Positions 51,582-62,148 are shown, counted from the stretch's first letter. The stretch is 64,000 nt of DNA from Eledone cirrhosa (GCA_964016885.1 OZ024759.1:2884285-2948284), one strand, 5' to 3'. Numbers and translations are program-made. The notes: generated by a model not told the origin, from the sequence alone.

Positions 51582-52896
51582 ATGGACGGAATTTTCACAT
51601 CTCATCCTAACGAGAAAGCCACGCCCCCTAAGAAAGGTGATACAGAGAAGCTAGAAGCACAAGGCTCTAAGTCTTCCCTCCTCACTTCTGCAAAAGAAAC
51701 ATGGAACACGGAATTAAAAGAAAAATTTGCAAAAATGGGTGAAAACCCAGAAAGTCACATAAACGCAGACAAAAACAACAATGACAATAACAGCACGATC
51801 AACAACAGCAATAGTCACAACACCAACCAAGGAAAAAATAACGATAACACCAAACAAAGCGAACCCACTACTGGTGCCTCCTTTGCACAGGCGGTCCGAA
51901 GAACACAGACCTGCAAGCAACTGGACATTACAACTCTGAGAGAAAAGATGAAGGAAGCAAAACAGTATGTAACTTTCAAAGAAGGGGGAGGCTTCACAAT
52001 CACCTCCCCACAAGAAATCAAAAGAGACACGACACTAAGAACGATATCTTTCAGAACAATTTCCAACATAACAAGGAAACCAGCTCAATTATCCCAAAAA
52101 GAAATTGAGCTGGTCCTAAAAAATGTGTGGAGTGATATATCGTTCATACAAAAAGGGCCACTCTATGGGAATATAACGGTGCTAATGAAGGATCAATTGA
52201 CGGCCAGGAAATACTCTGTGTCGCCAATTGTTTCCAAGCTACACACATTTTCCCCCACATATTTGGGAGAAAGAACTAAAAAAATAAGAGTCTCCGGAAT
52301 CCGGCCAAATCCATGGGTACTAACAGGATTTTTAGAAGACGAGAACGGAATCCTCTCAGTAGGAGAAGTCACCACAGACGTTTTCGGCGGTTTGAGCGTG
52401 GAGGTTCTGGTCTAAATGAGACCAGAACGAATAGCCAGAATACCACAGAGGGTGTCCCTCGATGGAGAAACATTTATATACATTTCAGCCGAGGGTAGGA
52501 GGCCCATATGTTACTACTGTTCAAGCAGGGGTCATCTAAGGGCTGCCTGTCCTCAATTGACAAAAAAAGGCTATTTTGCCTACACCCCACAGACCACCAC
52601 CGCCACCACCACAACAACAACAAAAACAACACGGAAAAATAACACAAGACACGGCCCCACCCAAAACAACTCCAAAAACACACACAAACACAACAAAACC
52701 CCAAAATACACCACTACCCGACAGCACGGACGAGGACCCAGCTGAAACGGCACCTAGTGACGAAGAGGGGGGACCCTTCCAACCTGTAAAAAGTAAAAAA
52801 AGAAAGCACCACTCGAACATAAACGAAACAAACACACAACCACCAACAAAAGCAAAACAAACAGAACAAACAAAATCCGCCCACCCCAAAACATAA
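51582..52896 (+). pseudogene. LINE ORF1 protein with CCHC knuckle, broken
   Basis: ORF1 is an RNA-binding, chaperone-like protein of the element. I take the ATG at 51,582 (MDGIFTSHPNEKATPPKKG) as the start; the in-frame ATG at 51,459 adds 41 residues of hydrophobic sequence that look untranslated. An Asn-rich stretch (about residues 60-90) precedes the main domain. The frame is stopped by TAA at 52,413 within GLSVEVLV-stop-MRPERIARIPQ. It continues in the same frame to the zinc knuckle CYYCSSRGHLRAAC (about 52,510-52,550). A frameshift near 52,600 is needed to reach the Pro/Thr-rich and lysine-rich tail (PSDEEGGPFQPVKSKKRK) ending at 52,896. The 53,016-53,294 frame may be further decayed ORF1 or inter-ORF sequence. 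Confidence 0.82.
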
Positions 52897-53315
52897 CACA
52901 TACAACAAAACGTAAGCACACACAAGAACAACAAACAAACACAACGCAAATAAAACAGTACACATACATTAACACAAATAAAGAACTAGTAAAAACAATA
53001 CACAAAGACCCTTCGATGGAAACTGAAGGGCAATTCTTTGCAAGCGCGGCCAACAAACCGCATTTAAAAATGATAAGACTCCCAATGGACACCTATGCAA
53101 AACTAAGAGAGAACTTTCCTGAGGACGTGGGGAAAACATGTACTCGACCCTATAACCGCGTCCTCTTGAAACGTTTCCCCACCCACACCTCACCAAACAC
53201 CCCCACCCCACCACAGAACAACACCCCACCAAACAACCCCTCCAATACGCCCATGGATATTGTGCAACATGCTCCTCAGGAGCCGAACAGGTAGGTCCTT
53301 CCTCTTTTAACCAAC

Positions 53316-56300
53316 ATGGCTGATATAAGAGTTGGGTGTCTGAATGTACGCGGCCTGGAACTGTCTTGGAAACAAGGCAAACTTTTAAACGATCTCAGGT
53401 CGCATAGAATGGATGTAATGGCTATTTGCGAGTCCAGGATCAGCAGCGAGCACCAACTGGCGCCCCTCTTCGACAACTTTGAGATCTTCGCATCTCTCTG
53501 TCAACCGGCGATGGGGGTGGAGTTGTCGTTCTGCTGCGAAAACACCTGGGCCTCGCCATACAGAAGGTGCACCTGGACACGGAGGGTCGACTGGTGGTTT
53601 TAGACGTCGGCAGTAGTGAAAGTGGAGCCCTTAGACTAATTGCTGTGTACTAATTGGGCAGCGCGGCCGGAATACTTTCAACGTCTGGAAACTTTTCTGG
53701 GAACGTCCCGCTCCTTGCTTTTAGTGGGGGACTGGAATGGTATCCTGGATGCACGTTGGGACTATGTAGGGGCATGTGCCAATAGAGGGGGGGGGTGTAA
53801 AAGCCTCAAAAGGTTAATCGGCCGATTTGACCTGGCCGATAGATATCGACTAGATTTTCCGACTGTACCACTATGGACGTGGACCAATCGTAGTGGAACA
53901 TCCAGGTCGTTCCTAGATAGGGTCCTAGTTAGAGATAAGGATAGGGACACATTTAGCTGTCCAAAAATGTTCATAGTTGACTATTCGGATCACAAGTTAG
54001 TGACCTGCATAGCCAACCTTGATAGAACCCATAGACAGGGACCCGGTTACTGGAAGCTGAACTTGTCCTTACCAACAAGCAAAGCTTACAGTAAACGGAT
54101 TAGCACGTTAGTTAAGCAGAGTTTGACAGGGGCAATTGTCAACAACAGGTGGTGGAGCTCTCTTAAGAGAGCAATTAGAATAGAATCGATAGGTTTTAGT
54201 CAGGAATTAGCAAGGGATAGGAACAAGACGGAAAGGGAATTAGTAGATAGAGTAGAAGAGGCGATTAGGAGTGGCAATGTAGCCAGCGTGCTGGCATCAA
54301 GAATGGCCTTAGACCAGGTCTTTGATGTGAAGCACGAGGGCTGCGTTGTCAAGAGTAAAATACGTGCTCTGGGTAATGAGGGAGCCAAAGCTGTTAGCTG
54401 GGCCCGAGTGACAGAGGCAAAAAGTGGGAACAAGTCCACGATTCGGTCTTTGAAGGACCAGGATGGGCGTGTGATCCTTGAACCTGGGTAAATGTGTGCG
54501 GCCTTTCAGTGGCACTTTGCACGACTGTTCGAGAGATGCGGCGCGCCGGGTGAGACTGTGGATTTCAATCCATACCTCGACGGTCTGCCGCGCCTCTCGG
54601 ACGCGGAGGCGAAGTCTTGCGAAAGGCCGATTTCACCTGCTGAGATAGGGGCGGCGCTGAGCCAATGCGGCAAACGCAAATCCCGGGTCTCGATGGTCTA
54701 CCATACGAGCTATATGTAGCGATGCCGGACTTGTTCTCCGATATCCTCGAAGCGGTCTACTGCAACTGGCAGCATAACGGGAGAATTCCCAGTTCTGTGG
54801 CCAAGGGCGTAGTTACGCTGGTGAGGAAGGACGAGAACAAGGGGGATGACATAAGTAACTTCAGGCCCATAACTCTGCTGAATGCAGAGTTAAAGATTTT
54901 GGCCAAGGTGTTAGCGAAGAGGTTGGCGCTTGTCGTCGGAAACCTTGTGGCAGAAGCGCAGACATGCGTAATCCCGTCCAGGTCCATTCACGACAAACTC
55001 CACCTTATGCGATACATCATAGAGAGGGTAGGGAATGAACCCGGCTTTGGTGGGGCCCTGATCAACTTGGATCAATCTAAAGCTTTCGATAGGGTTGACC
55101 ATCGTTACCTGGATGCGGTGCTCGCGGCGGCAGGCTTCGGACCCGTTTTCAGGGGTTGGATTGCTGCGATGCACAGTAGCAACGTCTGCTCAAGGGTCAA
55201 GGTGAACGGCCACCTCTCGGAGCCGTTCCAAATCATGCGATCCATCCGACAGGGATGCCCTCTCTACTCCCTTCTGTATGTGCTGGCTCTTGAGCCACTA
55301 CTGCGGAAGTTGGAGCGGTTGCAAGGCATCCCTTTGGAACCGGGATTGCAGAAAGCGGCGTCGGCCTACGGCGATGACGTGACAGTAATGGTGTCGAAAA
55401 CCTCGCAAATCGGTGAGATCGGCACCTTACTGGAGGAATATGAAAGGTTTACAGGAGCCAAGCTGAACCGGGACAAGTCCGTCGGTTTGCAACTCGGAAC
55501 ATGGAGAGGCAAACCGATGCCCTCCAACGACGTCGTCGGACGCTGGACGGAGGGCCCGGTGAAGCTGCTTGGGGTCTGGTTCAGACCAGACCTCCAGGTG
55601 GAGAAAAACTGGAACGAGGTAACGGCCAGGGTGTTTGCACTCACCCAGAAGTGGGCCCAGTGCAAACTATCCCTGAAAGGTCGAGCGGAGGTGGCGAATA
55701 CTTATATAACATCCGTCATCTACTACCGCTTGACCGTCGTGCCTTGCCCAGTGAAAAGACTCGCCAAAATGGAGTACGCGCTGTTCCAATTTCTTTGGAA
55801 CAAGCGGACCCCTTTGGTGAGGAGATCCATCTGCTGTCAACATCCTTCGAAAGGAGGGCTGGGGATGCCGTGGCTACAGATGCGTAAACACGCATTAAGG
55901 CTACGGCACCTCCAGGTATTCCTCACCGGTCAACCGGTATGGGCCCCGTTTGTGAGGCGAGCCTTTCCCAGACTCGTCTCGCTCACCGAGCTGCAATCCT
56001 AGGTCAAGCAAAGACCGAGAAAAGTGGGCGACTGGCACATTGAATGTGCCCAGGCGCTCACGGCCCTCTGGAAAGCGCACCCGGCAATCAGAGGAGACTC
56101 CACCTCGACATTCTATAGAGGGTTGGTACGCAGCAGGTGCGACGATGCTCTCGGAGAAGCTCTAGGCATGGAGGAAGATGAACTGGCCAGTTTGTTCGGT
56201 AGGACGTTTGGCCCTGGACCGATGGACAACTTCCAAAAGTCCCTGGCTTGGCAGTGCTACCGAGGGGCTCTACCCGTTCGAGACAAGCTCCACAGGCATG

Positions 56301-56749
56301 GGAGCCTGGGTAGGGATCCTTTGAATAAGATCTGTCCGAGATGCGTGCATGACGACGAAACCGTTGCGCACGCATTCGTACACTGCCCAGGCATTGCTGA
56401 CCTGTGGGGCTATGTGGAACGACTACTGTCGAGGGTGGGACCAATCCGGTTGACCACCGAGTCCATTGTCACGATCAAACCGCCTCCCCCTTTCAAAAAC
56501 GAAGGAGAGGCGGTTTTTCTCTGTGTGATAGCCATGGCTAAAGAAGTTGTATGGTGGACGAGGCTGAAAGGGCTGAGGTCAGACACCTTTCTCTCCGGCC
56601 AACAACTGGTCCCCTTTTTCAAATACCATTTTAAAAGAAGGATCAGAATGGAGAGAGAGGTGCTCTACCCCAGCAAGTTTTATGAAAGGTGGGTGAAAGT
56701 AGGGAGAATGGCCAGAGTGAATGGGTCTTCTCTCTATATCAGCCTGTAG
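53316..56749 (+). pseudogene. LINE ORF2: APE endonuclease, reverse transcriptase, zinc motif; broken
   Basis: The product would nick target DNA and reverse-transcribe the element. The endonuclease shows VGCLNVRGL, MAICESRI, GDWNGILD and DYSDHKLV. Two frameshifts interrupt it, near 53,500 and 53,650; between them STGDGGGVVVLLRKHLG is in another frame. A TAA at 54,489-54,491 follows. A third frameshift near 54,680 precedes the reverse transcriptase: PGLDGLPYE, FRPITLLNAE, INLDQSKAFDRVDH, RQGCPLYSLLYVLALEPLL and AYGDDVTV. Family members usually have YADD and CPLSP at those two places. The thumb region follows (LKGRAEVANTY, FLWNKRTPL), then a TAG at 56,000-56,002 and, still in frame, the Cys-His motif CPRCVHDDETVAHAFVHCP. 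The last stop is at 56,747. Confidence 0.9.
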
Positions 56750-56985
56750 GTGAAAGAAGAGGAAAATGAGGAGACGAGGGAAGCACCTACTCTTTGTGCT
56801 CCTGAGGAGAAGGGTTGCACATTTTTTCCGGGGTGTGTGCGACCCATGTTAATGCCCCCTCCCTATTGAGGACTTCGTTTGTTGTTGTTATTTCATTGTT
56901 ATATTTTTGTACTCGTTAATTATATGTAAACTTCCCCCTTATATCTGTCCCTACCTTTTGTGCCCTGGTGGCAAATAAAGAAATC

Positions 56986-57297
56986 ACTCTATATACTATT
57001 ATATGTAACACTTTACCATTTACATTACTCTATATATACTATTTTATTTAACACTTTACCCACCGAGGTTAACTTTGCCTTTCATCCTTCCGGGGTCGAT
57101 AGAATAAAGTACCAGTAATGCATTGGGTAATTGCTGGCCTTGTGCCAAATGTAGAAACAATTATATTTAACACTTTACCATTTACATTACTCTATATATA
57201 CTATTATATTTAACACTTTACTATTTACATTACTCTATATACTATTATATTTAACACTTTACCATTTACATTACTCTATATATACTATTATATTTTC
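56986..57297 (+). repeat. 43-bp AT-rich satellite, right block (split by a SINE)
   Basis: Copies of the 43-bp monomer run from the LINE end to 57,060 and from 57,165 to 57,297. A diverged end follows, with TTTACCTCACATAATAC at about 57,310. Confidence 0.9.
57061..57164 (+). mobile_element. 5'-truncated SINE in the 43-bp satellite
   Basis: It starts inside the family sequence (CACCGAGGTTAACTTTGCC), keeps GGGGTCGATAGAATAAAG and TTGCTGGCCTTG, and ends GTAGAAACAA. The flanks ATTTAACACTTTACC (before) and the same 15 bases (after) look like a target-site duplication, though the tandem host makes this less certain. The tRNA head is missing, as after premature termination of reverse transcription. 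Confidence 0.85.
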
Positions 57298-57461
57298 ATT
57301 GTAAAGGATTTACCTCACATAATACTGAATCTATGAGATTTTGATATTATCTATTTTGAGAACAATACCTTAACATCAGTATGAATGGCCAGCTATGGCT
57401 TGTTTGAACAGAAAGAGGTGAGATAATTCTGGATGGATTAAATTGTAGAGTAGCTGATCAT
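57298..57461. other. Intronic spacer, no feature
   Basis: Unique-looking AT-rich sequence; nothing recognised. Confidence 0.5.
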
Positions 57462-57720
57462 CATGATCATCATCATTGTCAGCATAATCATCATCATCAT
57501 TTTACATCTATTCTTTGTGCTTCGAAGGGTTAGATGGGTTATGGGGTTTGACAGGTTAGGTGACCATGTCTTGCTTTTATAGATCAGTTTAGGGGGTCGG
57601 TTTCTATAGCTGGATGTCCTTCCTAATACCAACCACTTTACTATTTGTACTGGGATCATTTTTTCATTACAGTGAGGACTGGGTGTCTTTTGTTGTAGCA
57701 TCAGCACTACCATTTTACAG
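57462..57720 (+). mobile_element. Dispersed repeat with (CAT)n head and CTGGATGYCCTTCCTAA core
   Basis: It begins with CATCATCATCAT and ATTTTACATC, contains GTGACCATGTCTTGCTT and the core CTGGATGTCCTTCCTAATAC followed by CAACC, and ends in GGACTGGGTGTCTTTTGT. Related copies are at 58,866-59,045 and 59,656-59,915. I associate this family with cephalopod genomes. The CAT head is the reverse complement of the ATG tail of LINEs such as the one at 32,636. Confidence 0.75.
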
Positions 57721-58160
57721 GGTGAACTGGGTGTCTTTTATCATGAAACCTGCACTATCACTTTACAGGATGGACTAAGTGCTTTATTATTGTGGAACCA
57801 GCACCAGAGGGGCATTGATGTGAGTGGGTGGGGATAAAAACAACTGTGGGAGAAGACGTGTAGTATTGTTGAGGTGAGCTAAACCTACATTGGTGTGAGC
57901 TGTATTAATAACATGATAGGATTCAGCCTTCTCATTAAAACACCTAAGAAAGCACCTATGAAATGCAACCTCTAAGGAGACCACACAAATCTACATATGT
58001 GTTAGCTGTAGCAACATGGTAGAACTGGGGTCCCTATCATTGAGACACCCAAGAAACCTCCTATAAGATATAACCTTGTAGGAGGCCATCTAAACCTACA
58101 TATGTGTAATGTATTATTGAACAACAGTGGGTTATGTGGTATATTTAGGGGAAAGTTAGT
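57721..58160 (+). repeat. Decayed tandem repeat of about 110 bp, intronic
   Basis: Two imperfect copies at about 57,873-57,985 and 57,986-58,100 share AAACCTACATTGGTGTGAGC-like, ACACCTAAGAAAGCACCTAT-like and CAACCTCTAAGGAG-like words in the same order. No frame or family is recognised. Confidence 0.6.
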
Positions 58161-58217
58161 CTGGCAAGGACTTGATCTTCTCCTGGTGTTTGTATCTCTC
58201 TAATGATTATTTTTCAG

Positions 58218-58367
58218 GTGAGGTTGATAATTCTGAGACTCCGTTAAAGGTACGACCTGTGAACCCATCACCTGTTCATGCTTCAGGGTGTGCCTCACCC
58301 ACAGCTGTTCGACCCACAAACCCGACTCCAACCTTTTCAAGTAAAATCTCTTTAAAAGAGAGACCCA
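58218..58367 (+). CDS. Exon 3 of the unrecognised host gene
   Basis: The acceptor GATTATTTTTCAG ends at 58,217. The exon is 150 bp and enters in phase 1, exactly as left by the exon at 45,354-45,450. The frame is open throughout and matches no other feature. The peptide is Pro/Ser/Thr-rich with a repeated motif (VRPVNPSP and VRPTNPTP) and ends FSSKISLKERP, so it is probably a disordered linker. A consensus donor GTGAGT begins at 58,368. If it is not used, the frame stops two codons later (TAA at 58,373), so a short terminal-exon isoform is possible. The intron before it is 12,767 bp and full of transposons. Confidence 0.68.
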
Positions 58368-58429
58368 GTGAGTAAATTAGTCCCTATATCATTATGAAGT
58401 TGTTGTCATTGTAATAGAAGTAGTTGTCG

Positions 58430-58705
58430 TATATACATATATACACACACACATATACATATATAGACACACACATATACATATATATACACATACATAT
58501 ACATATATATACACACACAAATACATATATAGACACACACATATACATATATAGACACACATATACATATATATACACCCATATACATATATAGACACAC
58601 ATATACATATATAGACACACACATATACATATATACACACACACATATACATATATATACACACATATACATATATAGACACACACATATACATATATAT
58701 ACACA
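58430..58705. repeat. ATATAC/ACACAC microsatellite
   Basis: Irregular tandem of ACACACATATACATATATA-type units of about 20-24 bp. Minus-strand frames over it are artefacts. Confidence 0.95.
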
Positions 58706-58709
58706 TGCA

Positions 58710-58860
58710 CCTGTTGGTTTTCACTTGCATTTATTACAAATTTCGAGCTGGTTGGTTTAATAACTGGATGGTTGTTTATTTATTGTCAAAGTTTTTTTCG
58801 TCACACATTCTGTGACTTCCTCGGTGACTAATTTGTTATTGTGTGTCTCTCCTTTGTTCT
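58710..58860 (-). repeat. Penelope 3'-untranslated-like repeat, minus strand
   Basis: Its reverse complement matches 63,107-63,302, which follows the Penelope-like coding remnant. Shared words are GGACAGAACAAAGGAGAG, GTGTGACGAAA, AACAACYATC and GAAGTGAAARCAAC. It contains a decayed hammerhead-like word (CCGAGGA, hairpin, GAAA). No coding sequence is attached. Confidence 0.75.
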
Positions 58861-58865
58861 GTCCC

Positions 58866-59045
58866 ATATCATCATCATCATTTTACATCCGCTTTTCCCT
58901 GCTTGCAAGGGTGGGGCGGGAAATGATTCTGGCTTGATTTCTACAGCTGGATGCCCTTCCTAACACCAACCTCATTTACAGTGTGGGCTGGGTGCTTTTT
59001 TCCGTGGCACCTTTACGACCACTTTGCAGTGGAATGATAGGGGCT
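58866..59045 (+). mobile_element. Dispersed repeat with (CAT)n head, second copy
   Basis: CATCATCATCATTTTACATC, CCGCTTTTCCCTGC, GCTGGATGCCCTTCCTAACA and GGCTGGGTGCTTTTTTCCGT occur in the order of the family at 57,462. The first 60 bases also resemble the LINE tail at 32,636-32,690. Confidence 0.75.
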
Positions 59046-59208
59046 GGGACCCCAGGCCCTATCATCTCATTTCTACAGCTGAGTAAACTGGAGCAATGTG
59101 AAATAAAGTGTCTTGCTCAAGGAAACAACACATCACCCGGTCTGAGAATTGAACTCACAACCTTTCGATTGCAAGGCCAATGCTCTAACCACTAAGCCAT
59201 GTGCCTCC
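59046..59208 (-). mobile_element. tRNA-derived SINE, minus strand
   Basis: On the minus strand it has an A-box-like TGGCTTAGTGGTTAGAG and a B-box-like GGTTGTGAGTTCAATTCTC, then ACCGGGTGATG and CACTTTATTTCACATTGC. It is the same family as 29,346-29,561 and 59,235-59,460, truncated in its tail. Confidence 0.85.
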
Positions 59209-59234
59209 ATATATATATATAGATATATATATTT

Positions 59235-59460
59235 ATGTTGGTGAAGGCATGTGGCTGAGTGGTTAGAGAATTGGATTCACAATCATGAGGTTGTGAGTTC
59301 GATTCCTGGACCGGGCGATGCGTTATGTCCGTGATCAAGACACCTTATTTCACGTTGCTCCTTCTATCAGGAGTTGCGACTGATAGAGAGTATTAGCAAC
59401 TGGAAAGACCGATGGAAACATTCTTTCCTCGGTCCGATTTGACGAAAGTCAATCGATCCT
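59235..59460 (+). mobile_element. tRNA-derived SINE, plus strand, full length
   Basis: A box GTGGCTGAGTGGTTAGAG and B box GTGAGTTCGATTCCTGG are well kept, 33-35 bases apart as in a tRNA gene. The body is CGGGCGATGCGTTATGTCC, TTATTTCACGTTGCTCC, GGAAAGACCGATGG and TTTGACGAAAGTCAATCGAT. It ends in TA repeats. This is the best copy of the family here. RNA polymerase III transcription is plausible from the boxes but unproven. Confidence 0.88.
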
Positions 59461-59490
59461 GATATATATATATATATATATGTATATAAC

Positions 59491-59634
59491 CATGACCAGT
59501 CCGAGAGGAAGATCCGCATAAGGTGAAACAATTGTTCTCAGTATGGTGAACCAACTGGTGTTACTACTTTTACCAAACTCGTCCCATGGACTGAGTGCTC
59601 TACGACTACAGATATTACCTTCCAGTGTTCTACC
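59491..59634 (-). repeat. Dispersed repeat, inverted copy of 30349-30500
   Basis: The reverse complement carries GAACACTGGAAGGTAATATC, GTAGAGCACTC, CCATGGGACGAG and GAGAACAATTGTTTCACC in the same order and spacing. It is followed by a CT/TA microsatellite. Confidence 0.75.
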
Positions 59635-59655
59635 TCTCTCTCTCTATATATATAT

Positions 59656-59915
59656 ATCATCATTATCATCATCATCATTTAATGTCCATCTTCCACACTA
59701 GCATAGGTTAGGCGGGTTTGTCCCGCTTGAGGCAATTTTGGTTGGGCGACCATGTCTCGCTTGTATAGAACTGTTTCTGGTAGGTTTTCTAAGGCTGGAT
59801 GCCCTTCCTAACGCCAACCACATGTACAGTGTGGACAGGGAGCTGTAAATGGAATGTGTAGCAACAAGGGCAGTGCTCCAGCATGGCTTCAGTCAGATGG
59901 CATTACAGTGTGGGC
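59656..59915 (+). mobile_element. Dispersed repeat with (CAT)n head, third copy
   Basis: It carries CATCATCATCATTTAATGTC, GCGACCATGTCTCGCTTGTA, GGCTGGATGCCCTTCCTAAC and CATGTACAGTGTGGACAGGG. Its last 55 bases (TGTAGCAACAAGGGCAGTG, CTCCAGCATGGC) are nearly identical to the 3' end of the LINE at 60,595 read on the minus strand. The repeat therefore shares, or was fused to, a LINE 3' tail. Confidence 0.75.
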
Positions 59916-59931
59916 TGATATATATATATAT

Positions 59932-60371
59932 ACTAGACCTGAAAAATGTGCAAACTCAAAAGAGCCACAGAATGTTATAAACCTTCAAAAGTGTGTGTGG
60001 GACTAGAGTTGTTGCTAAAAAATATTGTAATCATTATCTATCGTACACTCTGTGGCATCCTTTTATAAAAAAGAGACTCATAACGAACTCAAGACGACAC
60101 GATAATTATTTAAGCTAATGTTCAATATCTCATATTAGATGTTTAGTAATGATTAATACAAAATGCACTTAAACCGAATTCTATATTATAAATTCATTTA
60201 AATAATTATCGTGACATCTTGAGTTCGTTATGAGTCTCTTTTTTATAAAAGGATGCCACAGAGTGTACAATAGATAATGATTACAATATTTTTGAGCAAC
60301 AACTCGTCCTTTTGTAGATTTATTATAACATTCTGTGGCTCTTTGGAGCTTGCACATTTTTCAGGTCTAGT
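59932..60371. mobile_element. Foldback (MITE-like) element, 440 bp
   Basis: Bases 59,932-60,114 and 60,199-60,371 are near-perfect inverted copies. The outer ends read ACTAGACCTGAAAAATGTGC on the left and the reverse complement on the right. Only an 84-nt AT-rich loop separates them. No frame is open. The flanks are TA repeat (left) and AT-rich DNA (right), without a clear target duplication. It is a non-autonomous DNA transposon or foldback element whose mobilising partner is not in the window. Confidence 0.88.
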
Positions 60372-60594
60372 TTAATATTTTTTTTAAGGCAACGCTTGTA
60401 ATAACTCTAGTTAAACATGATATATATTAATAATAAATTATCGTTGTAATGTAATTAGATTATATAATTGTTATTTTATAAATGATCTTATAAATATTAT
60501 TGTACGACACGCAAACTTAAAACATTCTGTTGTTAGTCATTGCGTGTCTAACAGATATATATATATATATATATATCTTTTGCTCTTTTACCTT
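60372..60594. other. AT-rich spacer
   Basis: AT-rich DNA with a TA run at about 60,555-60,578. No feature recognised. Confidence 0.6.
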
Positions 60595-61490
60595 TTCTAG
60601 CCATCTGATTGAGGCCATGCTGGAGCACTGCCCTTGTTGCTACACATTCTATCTCCAGCCTGTGTTGGCTGGCCATTGGTTCAAGAGGGAGTTTGTTGCT
60701 GCTGCCCTTAGATTGCCTTTGTACCGTGTTGTGGGCTCATCTGGGATCCTGGATAGCAGGGTGTTGAGATGTTTCTTGAAAACATCCACATCCACACCAT
60801 GCAGATCTCTCAAATCCTTTGGCAGCTTGTTAAAGAGTTGAGGGCCTTGAACCCCAGGCTATTGCAATATCTGCTCCTTATTCTAGATGTGAAAGACGGG
60901 ACCTTTGGCACCACACTGTGACGTCCTGTTCGGGGTTGGTCCAGCTCTCAATGCCAAAGTTTAGTGCTAGTTCCTCCAGGATTTTCCACATGTAAATCAC
61001 TGCGTATCTCTCCCGTCTTCGTTCCAAGGAGTAGAGGTTCAGTTCCTTCAGCCTCTCCCAGTAGCTTATCTCCCTCATCTTGGCAATCGTCTTGGTGTAG
61101 CTTCGCTGGATTGCCTCAAGCTCCGTGGTTAGTTTGACACTATGGGGTGACCACAACTGGGAGCAATAGTCCAGGCGGCTTAGGACAAATGTCCTCCATT
61201 GTGTCAACATGGTGTCTCGGTCGCTTGTCCGGAAAGTCCTCAAGATCCAGCCAGCGAGTCGTCTTCACATTGTCGCCACTTTCATGATGTGTGAAGAAAA
61301 ATGCATCGTCGCTCATGTCTATACCCAGGTCTCGTATCGATTTTGACACGGGAATTGTATATAACGAAGGAGGTGTGGTAAGGAACCAGGTGGACCATAA
61401 CACACCAGAGTACTCAATACTTTGGGTAGTTGAGTGGGTAATAGGAAAAGAGTCAGGACGCCGGCAGGTGAGCTCTGGCCGTTTCAATAG
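60595..61490 (-). pseudogene. CR1/Jockey-like LINE reverse transcriptase C-terminus
   Basis: On the minus strand SKSIRDLGIDMSDDAFF leads, after a frameshift near 61,240, to RTFRTSDRDTMLTQWRTF, LSRLDYCSQLWSPHSVKL, ISYWERLKELNLYSLERRRE and RYAVIYMWKILE. After a further break comes QGPQLFNKLPKDLRDLHGVD, VFKKHLNTLLSRIPDEP and a stop near the 3' end. This is the thumb and tail after the RT domain in CR1/Jockey-type LINEs. The catalytic RT core is absent (5' truncation). The element ends in TAGAAAAGGTAAAAGAGC and TA repeats. Confidence 0.85.
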
Positions 61491-61547
61491 CTAGATCTGA
61501 ACTGTCGAAATGGCTGGAACTCAGCCGTCGGGGTCTGACTCCTTTCC

Positions 61548-61910
<363 letters not shown>

Positions 61911-62085
61911 ATGTATAATATATAAGATCAAAAGATGGTTAAATGAGTTCCATGTATTTTATTATGCGCATTTCAAAAACAAATATCATCATGCAATAAC
62001 ATTTGTGTTTTCATCAGATAAAATAGGAGGACATGATATGAAGGTTAAAAACACTTGTGGATAGTGCAGTTTTAAATCAACATAT
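61911..62085 (-). repeat. Penelope terminal inverted repeat, left
   Basis: About 175 bases that are the reverse complement of 63,429-63,603, with a few substitutions. It carries a hammerhead motif on the minus strand (61,955-62,025). With the right copy it frames a Penelope-like coding remnant. Confidence 0.9.
61955..62025 (-). ncRNA. Candidate hammerhead ribozyme (left repeat)
   Basis: On the minus strand: TATTTTAT (62,025-62,018), CTGATGA (62,017-62,011), a 36-nt stem II hairpin (62,010-61,975), GAAA (61,974-61,971), palindromic TGCGCA (61,970-61,965), UA (61,964-61,963) and ATAAAATA (61,962-61,955), which pairs all 8 bases of stem I. Stem II differs from the right copy by one base near its loop. 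All conserved core bases of a type I hammerhead are present. Confidence 0.75.
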
Positions 62086-62148
62086 GAAAAGTAGTTTTAG
62101 ATTGATGTGTGATATTGGGGAAAAAAAATCAACATACTGATTGCGGAT

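Larger units (their letters stand above)
51365..56985 (+). mobile_element. Tx1-like (L1-clade) LINE, nearly full length, decayed
   Basis: A non-LTR retrotransposon inserted in the 43-bp satellite. It has a 5' untranslated region (start uncertain, about 51,365-51,400), ORF1 with a CCHC zinc knuckle, ORF2 with endonuclease, reverse transcriptase and a C-terminal Cys-His motif, a 3' untranslated region and a polyadenylation-like AATAAA at 56,974-56,979. The 3' end at about 56,985 abuts the satellite word ACTCTATATAC. I could not find a target-site duplication. ORF2 sequence (SAYGDDVTV, FTGAKLNRDKSVGL, VKLLGVWFRPDLQ, GGLGMPWL) matches what I know of Tx1-type elements. Several stops and frameshifts make this copy inactive. 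Confidence 0.88.
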
